Positions 8,401-16,294 of a DNA stretch of 35,631 bases are shown here, piece by piece. A program made the translations under genes and the position numbers. The notes beneath the pieces were generated by a model. That model saw only the letters and a list, made by a program, of their open reading frames with translations. It had not been told where the DNA came from and did not search any database. Origin of the DNA: Actinomycetes bacterium (GTDB lineage: Bacteria > Actinomycetota > Acidimicrobiia > Acidimicrobiales > RAAP-2); assembly GCA_021791615.1 (NCBI GenBank), contig JAJYWG010000047.1, forward strand, positions 1 through 35,631, read 5' to 3'. Position 1 is the stretch's first letter; the number at the start of each line of letters is the position of its first letter.

Positions 8401-9285
8401 GTGCCCCACATGGGAGGGACGTTCGAGACGGACATCGTCGTGGAAGCAGCCGGCCCCGGGAGGTACCGGGCCGAGCTGAGTCACGATTGGGACCTGATCG
8501 CACTGCCGCAGGGCGGTATCGTCGTGTCGTTCGCCCTTCGCGCCGCGGCCGACGCCGTCACCAGCGCCTCACCGGGGCCTCCCGACCCGGCCGAGGCGGT
8601 TCAAACCCTGCGCACCTGCACGGCGGTGTTCGCCGGACCCGTCGCGGCCGGGGAGCTGGAGGTGGACGTCCACGTCTTGCGCCGCGGGCGATCGGCGACC
8701 CAGGTTGTGTCCACCGTCCGCAACCGAGGTGAGACCTCGGGGACCACGGTGATGGCGGTCTTTGGCTCACGTCGCAGGGGACCGGAGTTCGTCGACATCG
8801 CCCCGCCCGCGGTGCCGCGTCCCGACGACTGCCCGTCCTACCGGGACCGTCCGCCCGAAGGCGTCGCGGAGCCCGAGCGCTGGCCGTTCTGGAACCGGAT
8901 CGAAGGCCGCCCGGCGCTGGGGCATGCACCGTGGGAGGCCTTCGAGCCCGAACGCTCCGACATTGCCACCTGGCTGCGCTTCGACGACCCGCCACTCACG
9001 GCGACAGGGGCGCTCGACCCCCTCGGTGTGCTGACCCTCGCCGACCGGATGCCCGGGTCCGTCGACGAGCGCACCGGACGGCAAGGCGATCGGTGGTTTG
9101 CGCCGAGCGCCGACCTCACCGTGCACTTCTTCGTTCCGGCCCGCACGACCTGGCTGCTGGCCCACGACCGGGCCCGGTGGGCCGGCGACGGCTGGGCTTC
9201 GGCCGAGACGACCTTGTGGGGCGAGGACGGGACGTTGGTGGCGTACGCCACCCAGATGATGCTCTTTACCTATCCGCCCGGATGA
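8401..9285 (+). CDS. Acyl-CoA thioesterase-like protein (double hotdog, TesB/YbaW-like)
   Basis: About 294 aa. The N-terminal half (FETDIVVEAAGPGRYRAELS, then a PQGGIVVSFALRAA helix) and the C-terminal half (GALDPLGVLTLADRMPG, DLTVHFFVPA, TTLWGEDGTLVAYATQMMLF) are two hotdog units as in TesB-type acyl-CoA thioesterases. These hydrolyse acyl-CoA in the cytoplasm; chain length cannot be told. I choose the GTG at 8401 because GGAG lies 9 nt upstream; the ATG at 8410 is nearly as good, and the in-frame ATG at 8269 adds 44 residues without family character. It may be read from the leader that contains the terminator at 8107-8143. It converges with the phospholipase gene. Confidence 0.75.
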   Translation: MPHMGGTFETDIVVEAAGPGRYRAELSHDWDLIALPQGGIVVSFALRAAADAVTSASPGPPDPAEAVQTLRTCTAVFAGPVAAGELEVDVHVLRRGRSATQVVSTVRNRGETSGTTVMAVFGSRRRGPEFVDIAPPAVPRPDDCPSYRDRPPEGVAEPERWPFWNRIEGRPALGHAPWEAFEPERSDIATWLRFDDPPLTATGALDPLGVLTLADRMPGSVDERTGRQGDRWFAPSADLTVHFFVPARTTWLLAHDRARWAGDGWASAETTLWGEDGTLVAYATQMMLFTYPPG

Positions 9286-9348
9286 GCGCGTGCCCGGATG
9301 GCCGATTGTCCAAGCGCGGGCCAGGAACAGTTGCTGCCCGATCCGAGG

Positions 9349-10893
9349 TCAGCGTCGGCGAGCGGTTCCCGGCTCCTGGGTGGGCATCTCCTGGTGCACC
9401 GGGACGTGGATCGGTTCGGGGGGGCTCAGGAAAGGGCCGAGGTTTGTCGGCGTGGGGCACCCGGTCCCGAGATTGGAGATCGACGTCGCGGGCAGGTGGG
9501 GAAATTGCTGGCTGTCCGACCCGAACCCGAGGGTGGAGGTCAGGTCCCCGACTGCCTTGCGACGCCACGAGGTGAGGTTGGGAACCGGGGTCCCGAAACG
9601 GGCCTCGAGGAAACGCAGCATCGACGTGTGGTCGAAAGTCTCCGAGCTCACCCACCCGCCCCGGCTCCACGGTGAGATCACCGTCATCGGAACTCGGAAA
9701 CCGAGGCCGATCGGTCCGGCCACGCCGCCACCCTGCGCCAGCGCATTCGCCGAGCTCACTTCTTCTCCGGGCGTCCCCGCCGGAGGCGTCGGGGGGACGA
9801 CGTGGTCGAAGAAGCCCCCGTTCTCGTCGTAGGTGAGGAACACGACGGTTTTCGCCCAGAGATCGGGGTTGGACGTCAGCGTGCCGAGCACCTGGCTGGT
9901 GAACCACTCACCTGCCACCGGCGAGCCGTTGGGGTGCTCCGAGTAGGCGATGGGCGGGAGGATCCACGAGACCGCCGGCAGGGTGCCGGACTTCACGTCG
10001 GAGGCCAGGTCCGTCGGCCAGCTTGGCAGGAACGCCCGCTGGTACAGCTCGGAGCTCGGGTGCGAGACGTACTGGCTGAAGTAGAGGAGCGCGTTGAAAC
10101 CGACCGCCAGCGCGATGTCCTCGGCTGGGCCCACCGACGTGCCCGGGGGCTGGTAGACCTTCCACGACACGCCGTGGTCTGAGAGCACCTCGGGCATGGT
10201 GTCCCAGCTCACCGAGCCGACCGCGTGCCCAGCGTCGGAGATACCGGGGGTCTCGAGGACCGGACCACCATGCGTGCCATCGGGGTCGAGGAACGCGGAC
10301 CACGCGTACAAGCGATTGGGCACCGTCGGCCCGAGGACCGAGCAGTGGTAGGCATCGCAGATGGTGAACGCTCCCGCAAGTGCGTAGTAGTAGGCGAGCT
10401 GCTGACGGGTGAAGTAACCCATGACCATCGGGCCTTCGGCCGGTCCGTCGTTCTCCGGCTCGACGTGGACCGCCACGAAGCGTGAGTTCGTCCCCCCGTC
10501 CCAGCTCTCGTGCTGGGGAGCCCAGTTGTGCGTCGGGATGCTGGAATTCCCCGAGCAGATCTGTGCCGTTGCCGATGCCAAGTTGAAGGGCAGGAGGGTG
10601 GTGGCTCCGTCCTGGCCACCGGGCCATGCTTGGGTGAAACGCGAGAGTGCGTCGTCGGATCTGTCGTCGAAGCCTCGGACGCCTGGGAACGTGCCGAAGT
10701 AATGGTCGAACGATCGGTTCTCCTGCATCAGGAACACCACATGTTCCACCGCGCCGAGATCGCTGCCCGCCGGCTTGATCGCGGTGGCCGACGTCGCAGA
10801 ACCTCCCGAGGAGCTTCCACAGGCAGCGCTGAGCAGCCCGGCGCCTGCGAGCCCCAGCCCTCCGGTCAAAAGCTCCCGTCGCGAGATCGTCAC
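9349..10893 (-). CDS. Tat-exported phospholipase C / phosphoesterase family protein
   Basis: 514 aa, the usual size for bacterial non-haemolytic phospholipase C. The start, a GTG with GGAGG seven nt upstream, gives a twin-arginine signal (SRRELLTGGLGLAGAGLLSA) ending at Cys25; a lipoprotein anchor is possible although the lipobox (S-A-A-C) is imperfect. The phosphoesterase core shows ENRSFDHYFG (57-66), DAYHCS, a SWILPP segment and YDENGGFFDHV, which hold the metal ligands of the AcpA/PLC superfamily. It should act outside the membrane on phospholipids or other phosphate esters to release phosphate; substrate is inferred from family only. Divergent from the AhpD-like gene. Confidence 0.88.
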   Translation of the reverse strand: MTISRRELLTGGLGLAGAGLLSAACGSSSGGSATSATAIKPAGSDLGAVEHVVFLMQENRSFDHYFGTFPGVRGFDDRSDDALSRFTQAWPGGQDGATTLLPFNLASATAQICSGNSSIPTHNWAPQHESWDGGTNSRFVAVHVEPENDGPAEGPMVMGYFTRQQLAYYYALAGAFTICDAYHCSVLGPTVPNRLYAWSAFLDPDGTHGGPVLETPGISDAGHAVGSVSWDTMPEVLSDHGVSWKVYQPPGTSVGPAEDIALAVGFNALLYFSQYVSHPSSELYQRAFLPSWPTDLASDVKSGTLPAVSWILPPIAYSEHPNGSPVAGEWFTSQVLGTLTSNPDLWAKTVVFLTYDENGGFFDHVVPPTPPAGTPGEEVSSANALAQGGGVAGPIGLGFRVPMTVISPWSRGGWVSSETFDHTSMLRFLEARFGTPVPNLTSWRRKAVGDLTSTLGFGSDSQQFPHLPATSISNLGTGCPTPTNLGPFLSPPEPIHVPVHQEMPTQEPGTARRR

Positions 10894-11038
10894 TTGTCTG
10901 CCTCCTATCGGTCGGATTGCCCACCTGATCGTCAGAATCTACGTCGCATCATGACCTCGAGCGTCCGCAACGCCTCGGTGGCCGAGCGCTAACCTCGTCG
11001 TCGTGGGGTGCCGGTCGGCGCCCGGAAGGGAGCGGCGA

Positions 11039-11398
11039 GTGCCCGTCGAGCATGGATCGGGTCCGTACCACCAGGTCGCGCAAGAGCTGGCGGGGCCGTA
11101 CCGCGAGCTGGGAGAGCTGGCGCCTGACGTCGTGAAGGCCTACGCGGCGCTGCACCATGCGGCCATGGCGGATGGCCAGCTTTCGGCCAAGGTGAAAGAG
11201 CTGATTGCCTTGGCCGTCGCCGTCACCCGGGAGTGCGACGGGTGCATCGTCTCCCACGCTCGAGGGGCGGCCCGTCGCGGTGCAACCGAGGCCGAGATCG
11301 CCGAGACGATGGGAGTCGTCGTGATGATGAACGGCGGACCTGGGACGGTGTGGGGGCCGCGGGCCCTCGCTGCCTTCAAGGAGTACTCTGGGAGCTGA
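11039..11398 (+). CDS. AhpD-like / carboxymuconolactone decarboxylase family protein
   Basis: 119 aa from the GTG at 11039, which has AAGGGAG seven nt upstream. The all-helical AhpD core is clear: LSAKVKELIALAVAVTRECDGC followed by IVSHARGAARRGATEAEIAE. The redox centre C66-D-G-C69 with His73 is the AhpD C-x-x-C-x-x-x-H signature, so a thiol peroxidase-type or proton-relay activity is likely, rather than true carboxymuconolactone decarboxylation. It stands alone between a divergent phospholipase and a convergent P450. The longer frame from 11003 has no ribosome binding site. Confidence 0.88.
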   Translation: MPVEHGSGPYHQVAQELAGPYRELGELAPDVVKAYAALHHAAMADGQLSAKVKELIALAVAVTRECDGCIVSHARGAARRGATEAEIAETMGVVVMMNGGPGTVWGPRALAAFKEYSGS

Positions 11399-11440
11399 TC
11401 TGCCCGGCAGGCGCGTGTCCTCGACGGGCCAGCCGTTCGC

Positions 11441-12724
11441 TCAGGTTCGGCCAGAGTCGATCCGGCACGGCAGGTGCTTGATGCCGTTGATGAAATTCGA
11501 GCGGAGGCGGTCTGGCTCTCCGATCACTTCGATCCCGGGCAAGCGAGCAAATAGCTCCTTGAACATCACCGATATTTCCCGCCGTGCGAGGTGGGCACCG
11601 AGACAGAAGTGGGGACCCGGGGCTCCGAACCCGACGTGTGGGTTCGGGTTGCGCCGTACGTCGAATTCGAACGGGTCGTCGAAGACCGTCTCGTCCCGGT
11701 TGGCCGAGTTGTAGAAGAGGATCATCTTGTCGCCGGGGTGCAGCTCTTGTCCGGCAAGACTCGTGTCCTCGGCCACCGTGCGGCGCATCCAGATGACCGG
11801 GGAGGCCCAGCGAACGATCTCGTCAACTGCGGTCGGCGTGACCGTGGACACGTTCTCCATCCACACAGCTCGCTGCGCGGGATGCTCCGCGAGCGCCCAC
11901 AGCCCGTGGGTGATGGCGTTGCGAGTGGTCTCATTCCCGGCCACGACCAGCAGGATGAAAAAGGACGCCAGCTCGGCATGGGTGAGCGCCTCACCGTCGA
12001 TATTGGTCGTGATGAGTGCCGTAGTGATGTCGTCGGTAGGGTGCTCGAGCCGATAGGTCGCCAAGTCCTCCATGAGCGTGGTGAGCTCCTGTCCGACAGC
12101 GAGAAACGCGCCGACCGGGTCGACGTCCTCAGGTACGTACTCGGGATCGGCATTGCTCAGGATCACGTTGGAACAGCGGAACACCGTGTCGTAATCGGCC
12201 TCGGCGATTCCCATCATCTCGCAGATGACGCGTAACGGCAGGCGAGCTGCCACCTCGGTCACGAAGTCACATGTCCCCATGCTCTGCATCCGGTCGACCA
12301 CTTCCACGGCGACGTCTTGGATGTGATCTTCGATGCTCTTGACCATGCGTGGATTGAACGCCGCCGACACGATGCGGCGGAGGCGAGCGTGGCGCGGGGA
12401 GTCGGTGCTGATCATCCCGCTGAAGTACTCGACCATCTCGGGTGGCATGTCGAGAATGCTGACCGCGCCTGTGCCCGACCGGTAGATCTCGGGGTGCCGG
12501 CTGATCTCGGCCACGTCGGCATAGCGGGTCACTGCTCGATAGCCGGGTCCGGGTGGGGGGGCGAACGGGGACGCGTCGCGTATGTCGGGCTCCTCAAAAA
12601 ATGCCAGCGGACGCTCTCTTCGCAGGGTCGCGAACGCCCCTTCCCGCTCGTCCCACGGGCGGATCCAGAATTCCAGATCGCTCAAGTCGATCTCGTCGAC
12701 CGACAGGACTTCCCTGGGCTGCAT
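11441..12724 (-). CDS. Cytochrome P450
   Basis: 427 aa soluble bacterial P450. The I-helix oxygen-binding motif is AGNET (262-266), the K-helix E-x-x-R is EIVR (302-305), and the haem loop FGAPGPHFCLG carries the ligand Cys374. The meander has the expected N-x-D-x-x-V-F-D-D-P-F-F-D pattern (ANRDETVFDDPFEFD). Overall layout, including the FSGMISTDSPRHARLRRIVSAAF substrate region, resembles the CYP124/125/142-like steroid and branched-lipid hydroxylases of actinobacteria, though the subfamily is a guess. A TAGGGT box ends 6 nt before the ATG, so the mRNA is probably leaderless. No ferredoxin gene is adjacent. Confidence 0.92.
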   Translation of the reverse strand: MQPREVLSVDEIDLSDLEFWIRPWDEREGAFATLRRERPLAFFEEPDIRDASPFAPPPGPGYRAVTRYADVAEISRHPEIYRSGTGAVSILDMPPEMVEYFSGMISTDSPRHARLRRIVSAAFNPRMVKSIEDHIQDVAVEVVDRMQSMGTCDFVTEVAARLPLRVICEMMGIAEADYDTVFRCSNVILSNADPEYVPEDVDPVGAFLAVGQELTTLMEDLATYRLEHPTDDITTALITTNIDGEALTHAELASFFILLVVAGNETTRNAITHGLWALAEHPAQRAVWMENVSTVTPTAVDEIVRWASPVIWMRRTVAEDTSLAGQELHPGDKMILFYNSANRDETVFDDPFEFDVRRNPNPHVGFGAPGPHFCLGAHLARREISVMFKELFARLPGIEVIGEPDRLRSNFINGIKHLPCRIDSGRT

Positions 12725-12925
12725 ACCCCCACCCTACCGAGGTGGATGCCCCGGCGTAACCCACGCGGAGTGCCAGGTCGGCGCGTTTGCCCCTGGGTGG
12801 GCCCGATCGCCGCTGCCGGTCTCCCGGTAACGTCGAACCGCTGAACAAGCCCATGGACGGTGCTGCACCGATGAGGTAATGGCGAAGGTGGCCGGCCCTC
12901 CTTTTGCGGTCCGTACAGTGGAGGT
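12725..12925. promoter_or_regulatory. Divergent promoter region of P450 and secernin-like genes
   Basis: 201 bp between two divergent starts. Minus strand TAGGGT (12736-12731) lies 6 nt from the P450 ATG. Plus strand TACAGT (12914-12919) lies 6 nt from the ATG at 12926; the GGAGG in that gap is too close to the ATG to act as a normal SD. Both look leaderless. Confidence 0.5.
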
Positions 12926-14131
12926 ATGTGTGACACGCTGTGCGCTCTCGGCCCGCAAGGGACCATCTTTGCGAAGAATTCCGATCGGCCGCCTGAAGAG
13001 GTCCAGCTCGTCGCGTTCCACGGCCGTCGGCCGGCCGGCGGCGAGCTGCGCACGCAGTACGTGCGGATCCCCGACCAGGGTGCGGCCGCGAGCCTGCTCG
13101 CCCGTCCTACGTGGCTGTGGGGTGCCGAGCACGGTATCAACGAGCATCGGGTTGCCGTCGGGAACGAGAAGATCTACACCTCCCTCGATCCAGCGACTCA
13201 GCCAAATGGGCTCATCGGGATGGACCTGGTCCGTCTGGCATTGGAGCGTTCTTCTTCGGCCGACGAAGCGTTGGAGATCGTCACCGGTCTTCTGAGCGAG
13301 CTCGGGCAGGGAGGGATCGGCGACGCCGCCCACCACGAAGCGTATTTTTCGTCCTTCCTTCTCGCCGATCCGCGAGCAGCCTGGGTGCTCGAGACGGCTG
13401 GGCGTTCCTGGGCGGCCAAGCCCGTCCATCGGTCGGCAGCGATCAGCAACCGGATCTCCCTCCGATCGGATTGGACGCGGGCGTCGGCTGACTTGGCGCC
13501 TGGTGACGACTTCGATCTCTTCCGTCTTCCCGAGCAGCTCACCGGAGATGCCGACATCCGTCTGGAAGCTGCGACGACGTTCCTGGACGACCACCCATTC
13601 CCTCACCTCACCCCCGGTGCAGTCGCGGCGCATCTGCGAGACCATGGGCATGGCCCATGGGGCGAGCCGGGATCCGGCGGCCCTCCGGATCCTCCGCCGG
13701 CCGAACTGCGGGCCGACTTCACCGGGATCTCGACCTGCATGCACGTGCGCGGGTACATGGCGACCACTTCGTCGATGGTCGCTCTGCTCCCAGCCGAACC
13801 GGATCGCCCCCTGCAGGCTTGGGTGGCGCCCGGGAGCCCATGCGTGAGCGTGTACGTCCCCGTGCTTCTCTCGGGCATCGATGGCGGTGCCGGAGTCACC
13901 GCTCAGCTCCATGACGAGACGCTCTGGCATCGTTTCGAGAAACTTCGTCATCTCGTCGAGATGGATCCCGAGCGGATCTACGAGCTCCGCCAAGCGCTCG
14001 ATCCCATCGAAGAGGACCTCTGGGATGAAGCTGCCTCGCTGGTCGACCACCAGGATCGCTGGTCGGTGGCTGCCGAGGGCTGGGGCCGCCGTGTCGCTTG
14101 CGCCGCAGAGCAGCTCACGCGCGACCTCTGA
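12926..14131 (+). CDS. Secernin-like peptidase (Ntn-hydrolase, C69-related)
   Basis: 401 aa. The protein begins M-C-D-T-L-C-A-L followed by GTIFAKNSDRPPEEVQ, the hallmark of secernin/C69 dipeptidase proteins: after removal of Met the Cys2 becomes the N-terminal nucleophile of an Ntn-hydrolase fold, and KNSDRP is the conserved second strand. WLWGAEHGINEHRVAVGNE and NGLIGMDLVRLALERS follow in the expected order. STCMHVRGYMATTSSMVALL and the C-terminal WHRFEKLRHLVE helix complete the family pattern. Predicted amide-bond hydrolase of the cytoplasm; substrate unknown. The ATG must be the start since Cys2 must be exposed. Confidence 0.85.
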   Translation: MCDTLCALGPQGTIFAKNSDRPPEEVQLVAFHGRRPAGGELRTQYVRIPDQGAAASLLARPTWLWGAEHGINEHRVAVGNEKIYTSLDPATQPNGLIGMDLVRLALERSSSADEALEIVTGLLSELGQGGIGDAAHHEAYFSSFLLADPRAAWVLETAGRSWAAKPVHRSAAISNRISLRSDWTRASADLAPGDDFDLFRLPEQLTGDADIRLEAATTFLDDHPFPHLTPGAVAAHLRDHGHGPWGEPGSGGPPDPPPAELRADFTGISTCMHVRGYMATTSSMVALLPAEPDRPLQAWVAPGSPCVSVYVPVLLSGIDGGAGVTAQLHDETLWHRFEKLRHLVEMDPERIYELRQALDPIEEDLWDEAASLVDHQDRWSVAAEGWGRRVACAAEQLTRDL

Positions 14132-14184
14132 CGCCTCCCAGGCCGGCCGGGACCATGGCGCCGCGCACCGGTAGATTCACGGGT

Positions 14185-15090
14185 ATGCGCTTGGCCAGTT
14201 TCATCCCCCCGCCGGGTTTCGCGACCCCTCCAGGTGACGGCGTCGCCGATCCCGCACCTCGGACCGGGGTCGTGACCACAGAAGGTGCGACGCTGGTGGA
14301 TCTCACCGACCCCAGCGTCGGGCTACCCGGGGACATGGCAGCGCTTCTCCAAGCTGGTCCCAATGCCCTGGAGGCAGCGCGAGCGGCACCACGTTCGAGT
14401 GCCCGGCGCTTTGCTCTCGGCGAAGTGCGTCTCCTGGCTCCGGTTCCCGTGCCGCCCAAGTTCCTCGCGATCGGCATGAACTACCGAGCCCACGTTGCCG
14501 AGATGGGACGCGAGCCCCCGGCCCACCAGTACTGGTTCAACAAGCAGCGCACGTGCGTGGTCGGACCCGGCCATCCGATCGTGGTGCCGACGGTCTCGGA
14601 GCAGGTGGACTACGAAGGTGAGCTCGGCGTGGTGATCGGTCGCCGGGCCAAGGGGGTACCGGCGTCACGGTGGTCGGAAGTCGTCGCCGGGTTTACCGTC
14701 GTGAACGACGTGAGCGTGCGCGACTTCCAGGCTCTCTCGCCCACGTTCACGCTCGGGAAATCCTTCGACACCCACGGACCGACGGGTCCATTCGTGGTCA
14801 GCGTCGACGAGATCGGAGATCCGTCCGCGCTCGGCGTGCGGACCTGGGTCAATACAGAGCTTCGGCAGGACTCCTCCACCGCCGATCTGATCTTCACCAT
14901 CCCAGAGATGATCGAGTGCCTCACCACCGCGTTCACGCTTGAGCCCGGGGACATCCTGGCCACCGGCACTCCGTCAGGAGTGGGGGCGGGAAGCAGCCCG
15001 CCCCGCTGGCTCCGTCCGGGGGACACGGTGAGGATCGCGGTCGAAGGGGTCGGCGACTTGGAGAACCCGGTAGAGGCCGAGGTCGCCTGA
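14185..15090 (+). CDS. Fumarylacetoacetate hydrolase (FAH) family protein
   Basis: 301 aa. The catalytic C-terminal domain has PPKFLAIGMNYRAHVAEMG, then the metal ligands in VDYEGELGVVIGRRAKGV (Glu pair) and GFTVVNDVSVRDFQ (Asp), then LGKSFDTHGPTGPFVV and the end motif PGDILATGTPSGVGAG. This family cleaves or decarboxylates 2-oxo acids and acylpyruvates, typically at the end of aromatic ring degradation; the exact substrate is not visible. The ATG at 14185 lies 7 nt after a TAGATT (14172-14177), so a leaderless transcript is likely; the frame upstream overlaps the preceding gene and has no family similarity. Ends 9 bp from the convergent VOC gene. Confidence 0.9.
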   Translation: MRLASFIPPPGFATPPGDGVADPAPRTGVVTTEGATLVDLTDPSVGLPGDMAALLQAGPNALEAARAAPRSSARRFALGEVRLLAPVPVPPKFLAIGMNYRAHVAEMGREPPAHQYWFNKQRTCVVGPGHPIVVPTVSEQVDYEGELGVVIGRRAKGVPASRWSEVVAGFTVVNDVSVRDFQALSPTFTLGKSFDTHGPTGPFVVSVDEIGDPSALGVRTWVNTELRQDSSTADLIFTIPEMIECLTTAFTLEPGDILATGTPSGVGAGSSPPRWLRPGDTVRIAVEGVGDLENPVEAEVA

Positions 15091-15099
15091 ACGCTCCGG

Positions 15100-15549
15100 T
15101 CAGTCGCCGACGGCCGCGTCACCATCCGGCGGGCCTGCGATCGGTACCGAGGGAACCTGGCTCCGCCACGACAGCTCGAGCTGGATGTGGTCGGGATCTC
15201 TGAGGACGAGCACGGCTCCGAACGGAGTGTCGGCGATCGGAGAGTGCTCCACGTGGTGGTCGGACAGATGGCGTTCCCACACCTCGAGCTCAGCCCGGTC
15301 GGCTACCCCGAACGACACGTGGTCCAACCCGGTCCGAGTCTCGTCGAACCTGGCGGTGGCAGCCCCGTGGTGGCGCCGAAGGCTCAGGAGCAGGCCGGAG
15401 CTCGGCTCGAAAAGGATGACCGAGTCGAAATGGGCCCGACGCTCGTCGTGGATCCGTTCGAAACCGAAGATCTCGCGGTACCAGAGGTCGCTGACGTCGA
15501 GATTGCGGACCGAGAGGCTGACGTGGGCCACTCCGGCGAGCTTGGGCAC
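15100..15549 (-). CDS. VOC (glyoxalase/bleomycin resistance/dioxygenase) family protein
   Basis: 149 aa from a GTG at 15549 that lies 7 nt after a TACATT (probable leaderless start). Two beta-alpha-beta-beta-beta units are visible: GVAHVSLSVRNLDVSDLWYREIFGF ending VILFEPSSGLLLSLRRH, then GLDHVSFGVADRAELEVWERHL ending AVLVLRDPDHIQLELSW. His in AHVSL and HVSFG plus Glu in the final strand are the usual metal ligands. Function could be a small-molecule isomerase, lyase or dioxygenase. The longer open frame upstream runs antisense through the nifU-like gene and is not real. Confidence 0.82.
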   Translation of the reverse strand: MPKLAGVAHVSLSVRNLDVSDLWYREIFGFERIHDERRAHFDSVILFEPSSGLLLSLRRHHGAATARFDETRTGLDHVSFGVADRAELEVWERHLSDHHVEHSPIADTPFGAVLVLRDPDHIQLELSWRSQVPSVPIAGPPDGDAAVGD

Positions 15550-15709
15550 GAGGCCAAATGTAGATCCTGGGCAGGTCGACCGCGGCTGCAAGGTCGCATT
15601 CCTCTGTTTGGCTCCTCCGGGCGGCACGCGCCGTCGCAGCGCACGGCAGAATGGGGGAAGGACGCGCGGCATCTGCCGGGCGGCCACAACGGTGACTGCG
15701 AGGAGCACG

Positions 15710-16090
15710 ATGGACGGGAGCAGGGACGAGGTTCCGGCAGAGAGCACGCCGGAGCGCACGCCGGAGAGCCCGGCGCTGGACGACGAGGAGCGTGCCGAGC
15801 GCCTCGGGCAGCTTCGAGCCCTTGTCGAGCTGATGAGGCCTTCGGTCCAGGCTGATGGGGGGGACCTGGTGCTGGTGAGCGCCGATGTGGAGGCCGGTGT
15901 CGTCGAGGTCCAGCTGCAAGGGGCGTGCAGCTCGTGCGCGATCAGCTCGGCCACCCTCCAAGACGGCGTGGAGCGGATCTTGACCCAGCGCCTCCCGTGG
16001 GTACGCGAGGTCATCGGGGGATTGGACGAGTCGATGGACCCGCTCGAGAGTGCGTCGCTTGGTCAGGGAGGGTACCGGCCGCGGTATTGA
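15710..16090 (+). CDS. NifU C-terminal-domain protein (iron-sulfur cluster carrier)
   Basis: 126 aa from an ATG with GAGGAG five nt upstream. After a Glu/Pro-rich N-terminal tail of about 25 residues the Nfu domain follows: LVELMRPSVQADGGDLVLVSAD, then VEVQLQGACSSCAISSATLQDGVERIL. The C73-S-S-C76 pair is the site that holds and passes on a [4Fe-4S] cluster in Nfu scaffold proteins. No suf or isc gene is nearby, so it serves as a general carrier. The acidic N-terminal tail and the last 25 residues are outside the domain. Divergent from the VOC gene by 160 bp. Confidence 0.9.
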   Translation: MDGSRDEVPAESTPERTPESPALDDEERAERLGQLRALVELMRPSVQADGGDLVLVSADVEAGVVEVQLQGACSSCAISSATLQDGVERILTQRLPWVREVIGGLDESMDPLESASLGQGGYRPRY

Positions 16091-16162
16091 TCGCCATGGC
16101 TCCCGGGACGGGGAACGGTTGGCAGGAACCTCAGTACGAAAAAGCCATCTAGCGTGACGCTC

Positions 16163-16294
16163 ATGTCCAGGGTCGGTCCCGACACCCTCGTTTGCCGCTC
16201 GGCGGCGTCGGTGGCGGGGGAGCGTCAGGAGGAAGACGAGGCCTTCGCGCCGGTCGGGCGATTGACCGGCGGGCGATTGACCGGCGGGCGATGA
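16163..16294 (+). CDS. Possible 43-aa upstream ORF coupled to the MFS gene
   Basis: An ATG 7 nt after TAGCGT (16150-16155) opens 43 codons whose TGA overlaps the ATG of the transporter by four bases (ATGA). The spacing after the -10 box matches other leaderless starts here. The product has no recognised family; its last third is encoded by two and a half copies of a 15-bp repeat (repeating G-R-L-T-G). It may serve only to load ribosomes for the transporter. Real translation is uncertain. Confidence 0.35.
   Translation: MSRVGPDTLVCRSAASVAGERQEEDEAFAPVGRLTGGRLTGGR
16256..16293. repeat. 15-bp tandem repeat at the start of the MFS gene
   Basis: GGGCGATTGACCGGC at 16256-16270 and 16271-16285, then a partial third copy running into the ATG at 16291. 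Confidence 0.9.

Noticed and set aside
9286..9348. Terminator between convergent thioesterase and phospholipase genes
   Set aside because: Only weak GC-rich complementarity, no hairpin with a T-run.
15550..16014. Long N-terminal extension of the VOC protein
   Set aside because: The extra 155 residues run antisense to the nifU-like gene; the GTG at 15549 has a -10 box 7 nt upstream and gives the normal family length.
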